From Dictyocoela muelleri (taxonomy: Eukaryota > Microsporidia), in NCBI GenBank assembly GCA_016256075.1, contig SDVU01000038.1, positions 1-25,849 on the forward strand: 25,849 nt of DNA. Reading direction: 5' to 3'. The position numbers and the translations under genes were made by a program. The notes beneath the pieces are model-generated. The model did not search any database. It saw only the letters and a list, made by a program, of their open reading frames with translations, and was not told the origin of the DNA. Positions 9,471-18,864 of the stretch are shown here, piece after piece. Positions within the stretch are counted from its first letter, which is position 1. Every line of letters starts with the position of its first letter.

Positions 9471-10143
9471 ATTTTCAATATTTTTGTTAAGATCATTAAA
9501 AAATTAGAAGTTAAGTTTTGGAATAATTCTTTTCTTTATCGGCGGTGTTTTAACAAATGTTAAGATTTATAAAAATATAATAAATTTTATATTTGCTTAA
9601 AATCCTTTTTAATTTAAAGCAGTTAATGATTAATTTAATTGCTATTTTTTAATAAAATTATTATTTAAACATCTGTCCATTATGATTCCAAGCCTTTTTG
9701 AAAAATAAAAAAATTTACTGACCATGAATTAAATATACACATTTAAATTAGAAGACTCTTTAATCATAAAAGGGAGACAGTAGTATTAAAGAGAAGTTGA
9801 AGTCCCAATAAACTAATAGAATTATCTTTGAGGGTTATCTTGTTAAATTTATTTTAAAAAATGATCAAATTAAGAAAAATCGATTCAATTTTCTACTATC
9901 ACTGTCTTCATTTTATGATTAACTAGTCTTTTTAATTTAAATTAAGAAATTTAATTCATCTTTAATTACATTTTTTATAATTTTTCAAAAACGGTATGAA
10001 ATATCAAAGACGGCTTGAAATCATAATGGCCCAAAACATTTATAACCCTGAATATTGTAAAACATTAAATTTTTAAAATCCAAAATTTAATTCAAAGATT
10101 GAAAAAACAGAAAATGTTTTTCATAATTATACAGCATGTTGTA
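9471..10143. other. AT-rich intergenic DNA, nothing recognised
   Basis: Frames are short and interrupted on both strands, and no family signature or repeat of note was seen. Confidence 0.5.
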
Positions 10144-10560
10144 GGTCAAGAGAGTTTAGTTGCTAACAGTCTCGAATGTAAATTTTAAGTATTTTGCAAA
10201 GTATTATTCAAACTCATTTTATGAATAATTGCGAATGAAATTATTCGTTGAATAATTATAACAAAAATATAAAGTTGCAAAGTATAGTATAAATCATTTA
10301 TGGGGAAGATTTACGTTCATGTAGAAACACTTAATTTTAAGATATTAGGCTGAATAGTTTTTTAACTAAAAAAATTTCATAAGGGTTTTGAACAATAAAT
10401 GATTTTTAATTAGTAATATACAGTTTCTAAGGGTGGTATAGCTGATTAAGACTTGGTCTAATTTGACAATAGAGCAGAAGAGACTCTCCTAGGTGTGGAG
10501 TGTTTATGCATATCGGCAAAAAAGTAGTGGAAATAAAAAATACATAGAAGCCTATTGATC
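10144..10560 (+). mobile_element. SINE-like repeat, rearranged copy 3
   Basis: The head at 10144 (GGTCAAGAGAGTTTAGTTGC, then TCTCGAATGTAAATTTTAAGTA) matches the tRNA-like head of the family. The body (TATACAGTTTCTAAGGGTGG, GATTAAGACTTGGTCTAAT, AGAGACTCTCCTAGGTGTGG, CGGCAAAAAAGTAGTG) matches from about 10415. The 100 extra bases between them contain a second partial body start, so this may be two overlapping partial copies. The tail is missing. Confidence 0.6.
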
Positions 10561-11064
10561 ATAAAGGTTAATATAAGATATTATTTTTATAAAAATTATT
10601 TCTCAAAAAAACATGGATTAGTAACCCATACTATCTATGAATATAATAAAAAAATTTGAAATCAAAAATTGATTATTTTTTTTATAAAAATGAAAAGGCT
10701 GAATAGAATTTATAGGGGATCGCAGGTTTCACATAAATGGTATAGTTCATTGGTCGACAAAATTTTTATTATAAATTTACTTAGGATCATAGTAAAAACA
10801 CAGATGGGTACAAGTTATACTAATTATAAAAACAGATTTTATGCCTAAAAGTATTTGATTCTATATAGACTTTGCATAAAATTTATTGCTTAACTTTACA
10901 TATTTATTACTTTTAAAAATAAATAGCGAAAAATTGAAGCTTTTAGACGTAAAAATTTTTTCAATATTTTTTAAATTTTTAAAAGTCGCGTGAATAAACC
11001 TAAAATTTTTCTTTACATCCAAAACGTCTCGCGGTACAATTTACCCGAAGGTACGCTATTGCCG
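10561..11064. other. Intergenic DNA between SINE-like copies
   Basis: No gene or RNA was recognised. There is a short word shared with 11481-11500 (ATTTCACATAAAT), too short to interpret. Confidence 0.4.
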
Positions 11065-11356
11065 ACTCCTGGTATAGATGATCAAGAACTATTCAAATCT
11101 TTTATAATAGAGCGAAAGTAATTCTACAAGGTGTGGAGTTAAAGTGGTGATCCATCTAAGCAAAAAAGTAGTGAAAATAAACAATTCGTGATAAGGACTA
11201 TAATTACCTGTATTATGCTGTTTTATTCATAAAAAATCATGTAAGTAACTGAGACTCTGGGTAGCTTATGAGTGACGTATAACTCAAACCTCAGGGATCT
11301 AAGGTCTGAATAGTAGATAACTCTTTGCGTTGAGAATTCTAGAATTTTTAGCATGA
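11065..11356 (+). mobile_element. SINE-like repeat, copy 4 (headless)
   Basis: This copy starts in the body at the GGTATAG...GATCAAGA segment. It runs through AATAGAGC, AAGGTGTGGAGT, GCAAAAAAGTAGTGAAAATA, ATTACCTGTATTATGCTG and GACTCTGGGTAGCTTATGAG to the AGCATGAAA tail. It lacks the tRNA-like head, as expected for a 5'-truncated retroposed copy. Confidence 0.6.
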
Positions 11357-11690
11357 AATATATCTTTTCATGCTTTAAATAATTATGTCAGTCCAAAAAT
11401 TCCTATAATGTAAGTAATTAGATTATTGTTGTAGATATTAAAAATGAGTCGATAATGAAAAAAATAATTATAAACTATAGATTTCACATAAATCGGTATT
11501 TAAACTTGATATTGAATTCACATGTCATTTTTAAAATAACTATAATTATTTCTGCCATTTTTGTTTTATCAATGATTCAAAAAGATGAAGACAAATTAAA
11601 AAATTATCCATAAAATTTTAACAACCCATTTCTGCAAAGACATAGCTTTTTATTCATGACTAAACATTAGATAGTTTCTTATGTTTAGAT

Positions 11691-11857
11691 TATATCAAGT
11701 CTTGATCACTAAATACATACTAGAACAACTGTATATTACTATAATTATCGATCAATTAATGTCATTCCTAATTATTTCGTGAAGTTGCGTTTACGAGATT
11801 CAAATCATGACACTTTAATTTAATTCAAGAGAGTTATCCACGGAGGTATCTAGTCTG
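11691..11857 (-). mobile_element. SINE-like repeat, copy 5 (head and start of body)
   Basis: On the minus strand the head reads ATACCTCCGTGGATAACTC, CTTGAATTAAATTAAAGTG, then GATTTGAATCTC. The last is close to the tRNA B box GGTTCGAATCC. The body continues GGAATGACATTAATTGATCG, ATATACAGTTGTTC and ATCAAGACTTGATATAAT and then stops. This is the copy in which both internal Pol III promoter boxes are easiest to see. Confidence 0.65.
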
Positions 11858-12145
11858 TTTTAAATTGATTTACATTTATAATCGTTCAAGATTTCCACTC
11901 AATAAAATATGTACAACATAATTGACTATAAAATGAGGTTATATAGCATGCAACCTCTTAATTATAATCCGGATAATGTACAATATTTACTCTATACTAT
12001 AACAAAAATACCATTTATTCTTCAAAACCATTTATTTTTCAAAACTATTAAATGTTCAAAACTCTATTTAATCTCTGATACCATAGAATATATAATATAT
12101 ATTTTGGAATGAAATATTAATATCACTTATATTTACAATATAGAC
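11858..12145. other. Intergenic DNA, nothing recognised
   Basis: A 67-codon frame at 11909-12112 is rich in Tyr, Ile, Leu and Asn with no motif, and is probably chance. Confidence 0.4.
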
Positions 12146-12515
12146 CAGTGTTTACGAAAGGGATGTATATGCACCCCGAAGGGGGTCATTGGAGTTTCAG
12201 GGAAAAGCAATTTGGATTTTCTGGGCAGCAATTTGAAGTTTCTGGGGGGGTTGTATTTTCAAGGGAGGTGCTATTTAAACTTTCGGGTATCTAGGACCTA
12301 AACTTGCAAACTTCAAACCTAATTTAAATCACTCTGTAATAAACATCAGACTCAATCGTTTCATTAAATAAATAATTTTATTTTACGTCTATTAATTACA
12401 TAAATCAATAAAAATAATTATAAATTTTTTATAAATACCTATTGTTTTATAATGGGGGGCAAACAATTTTTTTCGGCTAGAGGGAACATGAACCAAAATA
12501 GGTTGGAAAACACTG
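12146..12515. mobile_element. Non-autonomous hAT element (MITE) with 8-bp target duplication
   Basis: The left end starts CAGTGTTTACGAAAG and the right end closes GGTTGGAAAACACTG, giving hAT-type CAGTGTTT terminal inverted repeats. The flanks are ATATAGAC (12138-12145) and ATATATAC (12516-12523). They match at seven of eight positions, as expected for the 8-bp target duplication of hAT elements. The 370-bp interior is G-rich on one side and has no open frame, so it depends on a transposase in trans. Confidence 0.75.
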
Positions 12516-12880
12516 ATATATACCAATTTATAATAAATAGATCATCGTAAGCAGACTTGATGAAAACGATAAAACGCAAAATTTTAAATAAACAGTAAAT
12601 TTCTCTGCCGCAATACAACAAATAATTATTCAATAATAGACATTTAAATATATTTTAGTGTCTAACTAATTTTTTGATTTACATGAAACATCTTTAGAAA
12701 GTAATATTGGAAGTTTTTACAATAAATGTATAACACTGAGGCCAGAAAATTATTCATACAGATTTTTTTTTTTGAAACCTGGATATTTTCATATTTTTCT
12801 AAGGACCTGATAAAAATATCTGATTTTTTTAACCTCAAATTGAAAGATTTTAATTCACACAAAGGACTATCAGATTTCTG

Positions 12881-13720
12881 ATGTCTGATGAATCTCTTAA
12901 AATTGTTCATAACACGATAAAAGGCATGTGCCAGAGACAAAGTATTATCCTAAAAGAGAATAAAGACTATTACGAAAGTCTTAAATCTACTTTTCAAATT
13001 TCTAACATTAGAATATTAAACATTCAGAAAAAAAGAAGAAACATGCTCGGATATAAAATTTATGTAAAATTTGATCAAAGACCTGTTGAGAGATCCGCAG
13101 CTGTGAATATTCTACTATATAAGCTATAAACCCGTCTTTTAAATCTTATTTAAAAGATTAAATTGAAAAACATATTCACGACGAGCCTCATTATCGTCGA
13201 TTACTTCTTCTTATTTTTAATAGAGAAAGGCAGAGGTATAATGTATTCTTAATAACCAAGATATATCTGTTTTGATGAAACAACCGACACAAATGGCAAA
13301 TACATCTCAATCTTATAGCGGGTCTTTGCAATTTAAATGTTTGGAGATCACATTTGGTATTCCAATCAATCTTTTTATTTCAAACAGCGAGACATTTAGC
13401 CAAGAGATCATTAAATCAATTTCCAATTTATAAAATCTTAATATTTTGTATGACAAGCTTCGTTTGATATTATATAATGATGTTTCTTATTCAATTAAAG
13501 CCGTAAAAATTCTAAAGTAATTATTTACAAATCTTAAACGTTTTTAGCACACCGGTTACATAAGATTTGTGAAAATTTCGGAGAATATAGCCTCCTTCAA
13601 ACTTTATAAATTCGAGACTTAATTGCGTCTTATTCAAAAATTGTGAAAATAAAGATGACTTTAAAGACTTAACTGGTCTTAATTTTCCGAAATTTCCTAT
13701 TATAATAAGGTTGAATGACA
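12881..13720 (+). pseudogene. Eroded hAT-type (DUF4371/ZBED-like) transposase
   Basis: Pieces of an hAT transposase follow one another on the plus strand in shifting frames. HDEPHYRR...LLLIFNRER near 13180-13230 resembles the N-terminal ESTLRK block. DETTDTNGKYISIL at 13273 is the first catalytic Asp block (usual DETTDxxGRYV). NILYDKLRLILYNDVSYSIKA near 13440-13500 resembles the VLLFLSDAAPYM block with the second Asp. FLAHRLHKICENF near 13540-13580 is the CLAHALHR block. An 82-codon frame at 12881-13129 precedes this and may be its N-terminal part, but shows no motif. Several frame changes and stops separate the blocks, so it is dead. No terminal repeats were assigned. Confidence 0.6.
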
Positions 13721-14728
13721 TTCTTGAGTTTCAAGAATCTGGTAATCTTATGAATATGACAAATATAGAAATTTTATTAACGATTTTGTTTCTATAAATC
13801 TCGAATATACTTTTTTACAAGACTTTGAAGATTAAAAATTTATTCTTGAACTTAAAGACATTAAGGATGCATCTTCTTGTTAAAAAATAAAATTATTAAA
13901 AAAAGATCGTACAAGCCACAACAATTGAGTATTCAAATTTATCCTGTTTCCCTATGTGGGAAAACGGGATATAAAGTAAAATTTACAATTTAATTCATTA
14001 TAAAAATTGAAGAAAAAAAACGGCCTAAAACTGAAATGGGGGAAACATATGAGATCCGAGTATTCTTTATGATGTTACAATTAAGCTAACCCATCCTGAT
14101 CACATATAAAGATATATTTAACATCACTAAAAACATCCGTATTAAATTTATTTTTGGTCGTGTGAAATAATAATGAGAAAAGAAGGGTAAATATTCTAAT
14201 CCTCTCGGTTACTACTGTTGACTTAAGACGAAGTTTCAGTAAAATGGTAAATTTATAGTGTGATTATAGAAGTTGCCCGATGGTACAAACTCAGGAATGT
14301 TGACATTTTTATATTATAATAAAATGAGAATTAAATTAAAATTTTAGTATTTTTGTCTGTTTAAAAATTTAAATAAGATCTTGATGCTATTTACTTATCG
14401 TTAATCAACATTCCGAGTCTCTAAACTTGAATATGAATAAAATAGCAGTTTAAAGACATTTTTGCGGATATTTTGAGTGAAAACCCCGTATATTTTGAGT
14501 GAAAAACAGATTTTGTCTATAAAAAAAGATTTTGTTTTAAAAACCCCGATATTTTTTAGGATCTAATAAGCACTTTAAAGTTCCAAATTAATATGACGTG
14601 TAATGTTTTAAAGTTGTACAATAAATATTTTCTTAATTTTAATTTAAAATTGTTAACCGCAAAGATTTTCGTTTTAAATAAAATCCCCGTTTATATAAAA
14701 ATTTAATATTTTTTTCAATTTACCCCAC
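13721..14728. other. Intergenic DNA upstream of PIG-U-like gene
   Basis: No gene is recognised; eroded hAT sequence may continue to about 13880. Near 14468-14510 the words ATATTTTGAGTGAAAAaCCC occur twice in tandem, followed by a further AAAACCCCGATATTTT at 14539. These short C-containing repeats lie 200-260 bp before the next start codon and could be promoter-related, but nothing proves it. Confidence 0.4.
14723..14726 (+). promoter_or_regulatory. CCCC start-proximal motif of PIG-U-like gene
   Basis: Four C residues end two bases before the ATG at 14729, as in the DNAJC9-like gene. This is the microsporidian-type start signal and supports this ATG. Confidence 0.5.
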
Positions 14729-15679
14729 ATGCAACAACTTTTTCTTTTAATATTAAGATTCTTTGACATACCCTCTCTATTTATTTACAATACAAACAAT
14801 CCAATTTTACATTATACATCGAGTTATCGAAACAATGAAAACATCAATTTTACAAATCAATTTAATGAATATTCCCTATCATACCCCCTAACTACTCTAA
14901 AAGATGAACCTTACTCTATTTATACTTTATTAAACTCACTGATAAATTATCATACTTTACCAATTGTATCATCATTTATCGATTTATACATTTCAAAAAT
15001 TCATCAAAATAATTTATACTTTTTATTGACATCAATCCTTCCGGCCGATCTTACATCCTTAGAATTTCTATGTCCTACATTTTTTTACACAATTGATATA
15101 TCACCATCAATTAATCCGTTTTGGTTTGTTAAGCTCAATATTTTTAAGCAATATGAAGAGCTTTTTGTGATGATTTATACTGCTTTATATTTTTTTATCG
15201 TGATTGTTATTATTAAATTGAAGAATAGGGAGTTAGTTGGTATGAATTATAAAGATAAGGATAAAAGTATTAACAAAGTTAAAAGTATTAATAAAGATAA
15301 GGATAAAAATATTAATAAAGTTAAAAGTATTAATAAAGATATTAATAAAGATATTGATGATAGTAAAGATATTGAGGATAATAAGATTAATGAAGATATT
15401 AATGAAGATATTAATCATAATAATATTCCTTATGATTTATACTTAAATATAATAAACCTGATGTTTAACAATTCAAACTTCAAGCATTTCTTCTTTTACT
15501 TCACTATGAACAAAATTTATTTCAATTCAATCATATTTCTGTTTATAAAGGAATATTTACTCTTTATGTTTCAATGTTCACCCGTTGTAAATCTCAATTT
15601 TGTCAATTGGATGGATTTTTTGTTCTTTATTGGGATTGCTGCAGAACTCTTTTTTTCAAAAATGATTATTTTTGATTAA
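14729..15679 (+). CDS. Probable PIG-U/GAB1-like GPI-transamidase subunit
   Basis: This 316-residue membrane protein is tentatively a PIG-U homologue. PIG-U is the multi-span ER subunit of the complex that attaches GPI anchors to proteins. Residues 47-90 (YSLSYPLTTLKDEPYSIYTLL...) resemble the start of PIG-U. DISPSINPFWFVKLNIF (123-139) matches the family signature DLTPNIGxFWYF-. It is followed by a strong hydrophobic span (144-163) ending in KLKN, and residues 235-312 resemble the C-terminal membrane part. Human PIG-U is about 435 residues. Here a span is replaced by a charged K/D/I/N repeat insert (173-230) in which a 14-residue block, DKDKSINKVKSINK, occurs twice. CCCC precedes the ATG. An unrelated multi-span protein cannot be excluded. 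Confidence 0.5.
   Translation: MQQLFLLILRFFDIPSLFIYNTNNPILHYTSSYRNNENINFTNQFNEYSLSYPLTTLKDEPYSIYTLLNSLINYHTLPIVSSFIDLYISKIHQNNLYFLLTSILPADLTSLEFLCPTFFYTIDISPSINPFWFVKLNIFKQYEELFVMIYTALYFFIVIVIIKLKNRELVGMNYKDKDKSINKVKSINKDKDKNINKVKSINKDINKDIDDSKDIEDNKINEDINEDINHNNIPYDLYLNIINLMFNNSNFKHFFFYFTMNKIYFNSIIFLFIKEYLLFMFQCSPVVNLNFVNWMDFLFFIGIAAELFFSKMIIFD
15254..15337 (+). repeat. 42-bp in-frame tandem duplication within PIG-U-like gene
   Basis: Two 42-base units (15254-15295 and 15296-15337) differ at only two positions and encode DKDKSINKVKSINK and DKDKNINKVKSINK. Degenerate GATATTAATAAA words continue to about 15420. The length is a multiple of three, so the frame is kept. Confidence 0.9.
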
Positions 15680-15727
15680 AATTGATTATTAAAAATGTGG
15701 ATTTTAAAAATTGTTATTAAACATTGA

Positions 15728-15789
15728 TATAAATTGATTATAAATTGATTATAAATTGATTATAAATTGATTATTATAAATTGATTATT
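15728..15789. repeat. 11-bp tandem array 3' of PIG-U-like gene
   Basis: Five copies of ATAAATTGATT occur, the last after a three-base insertion. Looser AAATTGATTATTAAA words start right after the stop codon at 15679. It is the third host-gene 3' flank in this window with its own simple array. Confidence 0.85.
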
Positions 15790-15937
15790 AAATTTTGTGT
15801 TTTTTTAAATATTTTCATAAATTAAAATTTATGGATGTTGAGTTAACTTGTTTCTCACTAGAGTTAGAGTATTTTTATATGTATAAATTATTGATAATTT
15901 ATTTATTTATAGTTTTTTTTGCTTTAAATATATATAT

Positions 15938-16379
15938 GACATGCTGACAAGATCCATATCTGCCAACCCGGAGAGCTGTCTTCAACCATAGTCTTTAGAC
16001 CTTTGGTTCCTGGTGTTCCAATAATACGCCACTTCCTAAGCTACCAGAAGCTCTGCTGTATATGCGATTTTCGTTTTATCAATGACTCAGCAGGATACAG
16101 GTAATTAGAAGCTTTTCATTAATTTTTATTTTTCACTACTTTTTGCCGAGATGTGTCGTCGCATTCATCCCCACACCTATGTGAGACCCCTCTACTTCAT
16201 TGTCATTTCATATCAAGTCTTATAAGATATGCCGGATTGAAACAACTGTATATTAAACTATATTTCTATAGTTTTTGACCGCTTAATGTCATTCCCTCTT
16301 TATTTATTAAATAGTCACGCCGTGGGATACAACCATGGTACTTTAATTTTCATTCAAGAGTGTTAACCGCTGAACACTC
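15938..16379 (-). mobile_element. SINE-like repeat, copy 6 (best preserved)
   Basis: Read on the minus strand, the head is GTGTTCAGCGGTTAACACTC (A-box-like), CTTGAATGAAAATTAAAGTA, then CATGGTTGTATCCCACGG (B-box-like, T-arm-like) and CGTGACT. CGTGACT can pair with the AGTCA head start of the copy at 8286. The 340-base body runs through ATATACAGTTGTTTC, AAGTAGAGGGGTCTCACATA, GGTGTGGGGATG, CTCGGCAAAAAGTAGTG and CTGTATCCTGCTGAGTCATT to GGATCTTGTCAGCATG. The 5' end abuts the terminal repeat of a Merlin element, so the first bases of the head may be lost. Confidence 0.7.
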
Positions 16380-17541
16380 GGATCATCCCTGAAATTACCA
16401 TCCCTCTTTAGACTCAACCCAAAAATTCCCCCCTTATCTTTTTTTTAATTTTATATAAAATTTGTAAAAAAAGTCCATTTAAAATACTGATGCAGATGAA
16501 TTATAAGATTTCTTACCAATATGTAATGCAAGAGAACTTGTTAGCTATCGCATGCATAATTCCATCATTGCAAAAGAGGTAGAATGCAGTTCTTGTTCAG
16601 AAAAATTAACATTCGCTAAGTATTTGAAGAATAAAGATATGTTTGGATGGTTTTGTTACAACGAATGTTGTTCAAATCATAAAAATATATTTCAATAAGA
16701 GCCGGGTCGTTTTTGTAGCTAATTTTCAATAGACATCCAGAAAAATTCTAAAGGTTGTTATTAGATACAGAACCAAACAACCTCTATATTCAATAAAAAG
16801 ATGGTTGTACCTGGGAAATAAAACTATCGAAAAAATTATTAAAGAACTTAGATTGCTTATGTCACAATGTGACTTTAGTAATAATAAACTGGTAGGCCCG
16901 AGGAAGGTAGTGTGAATCAAAGAAACGATGATAAATCATACAATTAATGCTCATAAAAGACGTTATGACACATAATAAACCCGATTCTTTGTGTATAAAT
17001 GAGTTCTCAAATAAAATTATGAAATGTTTTTCTTGTGTAATTCTAAACAGAGCACAGAATACTAAAGTGCCTAAAATAATTTCACAGGTTTGTGTTAACA
17101 GCATAATATATACTGATGAGCATGGTGTATACTTCAATCTAAGCACATATTCTTATATCCATAAGACAGTTTGTCATAAATATAATTTTGTTGATGAGAA
17201 AATGGATTTCATACCCAAACGATTGAATTGTTTCATAATGAACTTAAACGAGAGATTAAAATGCGAAAAGGACGTAAAACTATTCGCATATCTGATTTTC
17301 TAAGAGAGTTTCGTTGGTGCTTTAATAACAGAGAATATTTTTTTAAGAAAGTATTGAAACCAATCAAAGTTTAAAAACGAAAACATCTATTTTTTTAATA
17401 ATTATAACACAGTTTTTTACAATAATTATAACAATCATATCACAATTATGTAAACATAAAATCAAAATATTTTTTCATTTTATTTTTTTACTATTTTTCA
17501 CATCCCCAAAATTTCCCTCGGGGAAATTTCAGGGATAATCC
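16380..17541 (+). mobile_element. Merlin-type DNA transposon with terminal inverted repeats
   Basis: The left end GGATCATCCCTGAAATTACC (16380-16399) and the right end, whose reverse complement is GGATTATCCCTGAAATTTCC (to 17541), form 20-bp terminal inverted repeats with two mismatches. Inside lies a Merlin/ISXO2-like transposase. At about 1.16 kb it has the usual size of a Merlin element. I could not match an 8-9-bp target duplication: GAACACTC lies on the left and AAAAAATC on the right. Either the flanks have decayed or the boundaries are slightly off. Confidence 0.8.
16490..17374 (+). pseudogene. Merlin/ISXO2-like transposase, decayed
   Basis: The parts follow in order on the plus strand. 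An N-terminal zinc ribbon comes first: MHNSIIAKEVECSSCSEK at 16552, then GWFCYNECCSNHK, with paired cysteines. A linker KRWLYLGNKTIEKIIKEL follows near 16797. The catalytic block VVxIKETMINHTINAH near 16905 should read QIDETM, so the first Asp codon has become Lys and a stop lies just before it. The 118-codon frame at 16947-17303 holds NKIMKCFSCVIL, SIIYTDEHGVYFNL (second Asp) and HKTVCHKYNFVDEK. After a frame change come EIKMRKGRKTIRIS and FLREFRWCFNNREYFFKK, ending at 17374. At least three frame changes or stops make it non-functional. It is a plain DNA-transposon gene. Confidence 0.85.
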
Positions 17542-17778
17542 AAAAAATCACTACGCCTGTAATTATAGAAATAAATAAATAATCAAACTTTATTATTTTA
17601 TAATTATAATAAATAAAAGGAGTATTTTTAAAAATATAATTAAATTAACTGGAGATTAAAAGCAACCATATGTTTAATTAAATATAGTGAGAAGTTTTTT
17701 TTAAAAATCATTGTTTTTATAAGTGATTTGTACACCTAATAATTTAAATATATTTATATATCACAGGATAATATCTCG
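17542..17778. other. Intergenic spacer between two Merlin relics
   Basis: Very AT-rich sequence with no frame or motif. Confidence 0.4.
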
Positions 17779-18189
17779 TTATTTTTTTATTTGTTCTTTT
17801 TTTTTACATAAAGTTTTTATATTTCGTGTTTGGACACCATTTGTAGGATTAAGGAAATTTATCTGATAATATACAATCGTGACTAGGAATATTATACAGT
17901 CAGTTATAGGCACATCATCGTTCACTCCAACTATTCTACCGGGTCTAAAAATTTCAATTATTGGCATTAATGTTTCCTCATGCTGTCAGGGACTAATAGC
18001 ACGTAAATTTTAGTCCGTATGATAGAAATGTCTGCGTTCCAAATATATATATATTAATTTACCTTAAATAGTATTCCAGGTTGATATTTTTTTTATAACG
18101 AACATATATTCATCTATTTGAAAAATAATACTATCACCCCAGTACTATGGAATATAATCTAAGTATTTATGATTTTAAGTGTTATTTAG
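17779..18189 (-). pseudogene. Merlin/ISXO2-like transposase relic, C-terminal part
   Basis: The minus strand encodes, from 18189 downward, a first catalytic block (IDEYMF, then a K/Y/PGRP segment and IYIFGTQT in another frame). After eroded sequence comes MPIIEIFRPGRIVGVNDDVPITD, corresponding to the LPIIExxIxPGTxIxxD block. INFLNPTNGVQTRNIKTL then matches the NFVxPxTGxHTQxIExxW block with the catalytic Glu replaced by Lys. Stops and frame changes separate the pieces. The upstream (N-terminal) side is interrupted by the MULE at 18190, and a second copy of the catalytic-block segment lies beyond that MULE at 20564-20723. Confidence 0.75.
18027..18189. repeat. 160-bp direct repeat, left copy (abuts MULE end)
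   Basis: This segment runs from AATGTCTGCGTTCC to AAGTGTTATTTAG and recurs at 20564-20723 with roughly nine in ten bases identical by eye, including a four-base length difference in a TA run. It is part of a Merlin-type transposase read on the minus strand. It ends exactly where the MULE terminal repeat begins. Confidence 0.9.
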
Positions 18190-18856
18190 GGCTTTACGAA
18201 AAAACAACAAATTCGTTTTTTCGCATTTCTTTGTGTAATTTTTGCGAAAAAACGACAAACCCCTAAAATGATTTAAATTCCAAAAATTTTAAAATCACAA
18301 AAGGGAAATGATAAAATGATTTATAAAGAATATATTTATAATTTACAAAGAAAGACGAACTCAACATTATATTGGAGATGTTTACGTCGAGATTGTTCAG
18401 CACGTATTCACACTAACTATAATTTCGAAGATATTAAATTTTTTTTAGAAAATCACTGGCATCAAAGTGAAATTAACATTAACACAAAAATAAATATCAA
18501 TGAAAAGCTGAAAAATCTGCGATATAAACAAATGAAACATACGATAATACTATTATATCTGATACAATGATTTATCTAGAATAAATTATGTGAATTTAAT
18601 GTAAATAGAAATATGAGGGATTATTTTATAAGGTTAAGAAAAAAAACAAAACCTTGAAGGAAAAGATTAAGATGGGAATATATTAGAAATGTATAAATAT
18701 ACATTCGATAATAAGCCGTTCTTAAGATTAGACACAGGGTTTATTGATGATGATAGAGTAATAATTTTTCATACTGATCATACATTAAAAATTTTATCAA
18801 ACTCAAATGTGTGGTTAGGTGATGGAACTTTTTATAAATCATCAAAAATTTTTGAA

Positions 18857-18864
18857 CAAGTTTA
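18857..18864. repeat. Target-site duplication, left (CAAGTTTA)
   Basis: CAAGTTTA precedes the fold-back insertion. CAAATTTA follows it at 19554-19561, a seven-of-eight match. Both encode the same part of the MULE transposase (EQVY and QIY), which confirms a true duplication. Confidence 0.75.

Noticed and set aside
12662-12940. 92-codon minus-strand frame starting MSLAHAFYRV
   Set aside because: The start resembles the hAT CLAHALHRV block, but nothing downstream fits, and the better-supported hAT blocks run on the plus strand. I treat the likeness as chance or a separate tiny scrap.
15233-15418. 61-codon minus-strand frame rich in Ile, Asn and Phe
   Set aside because: It is the antisense of the charged repeat in the PIG-U-like gene.
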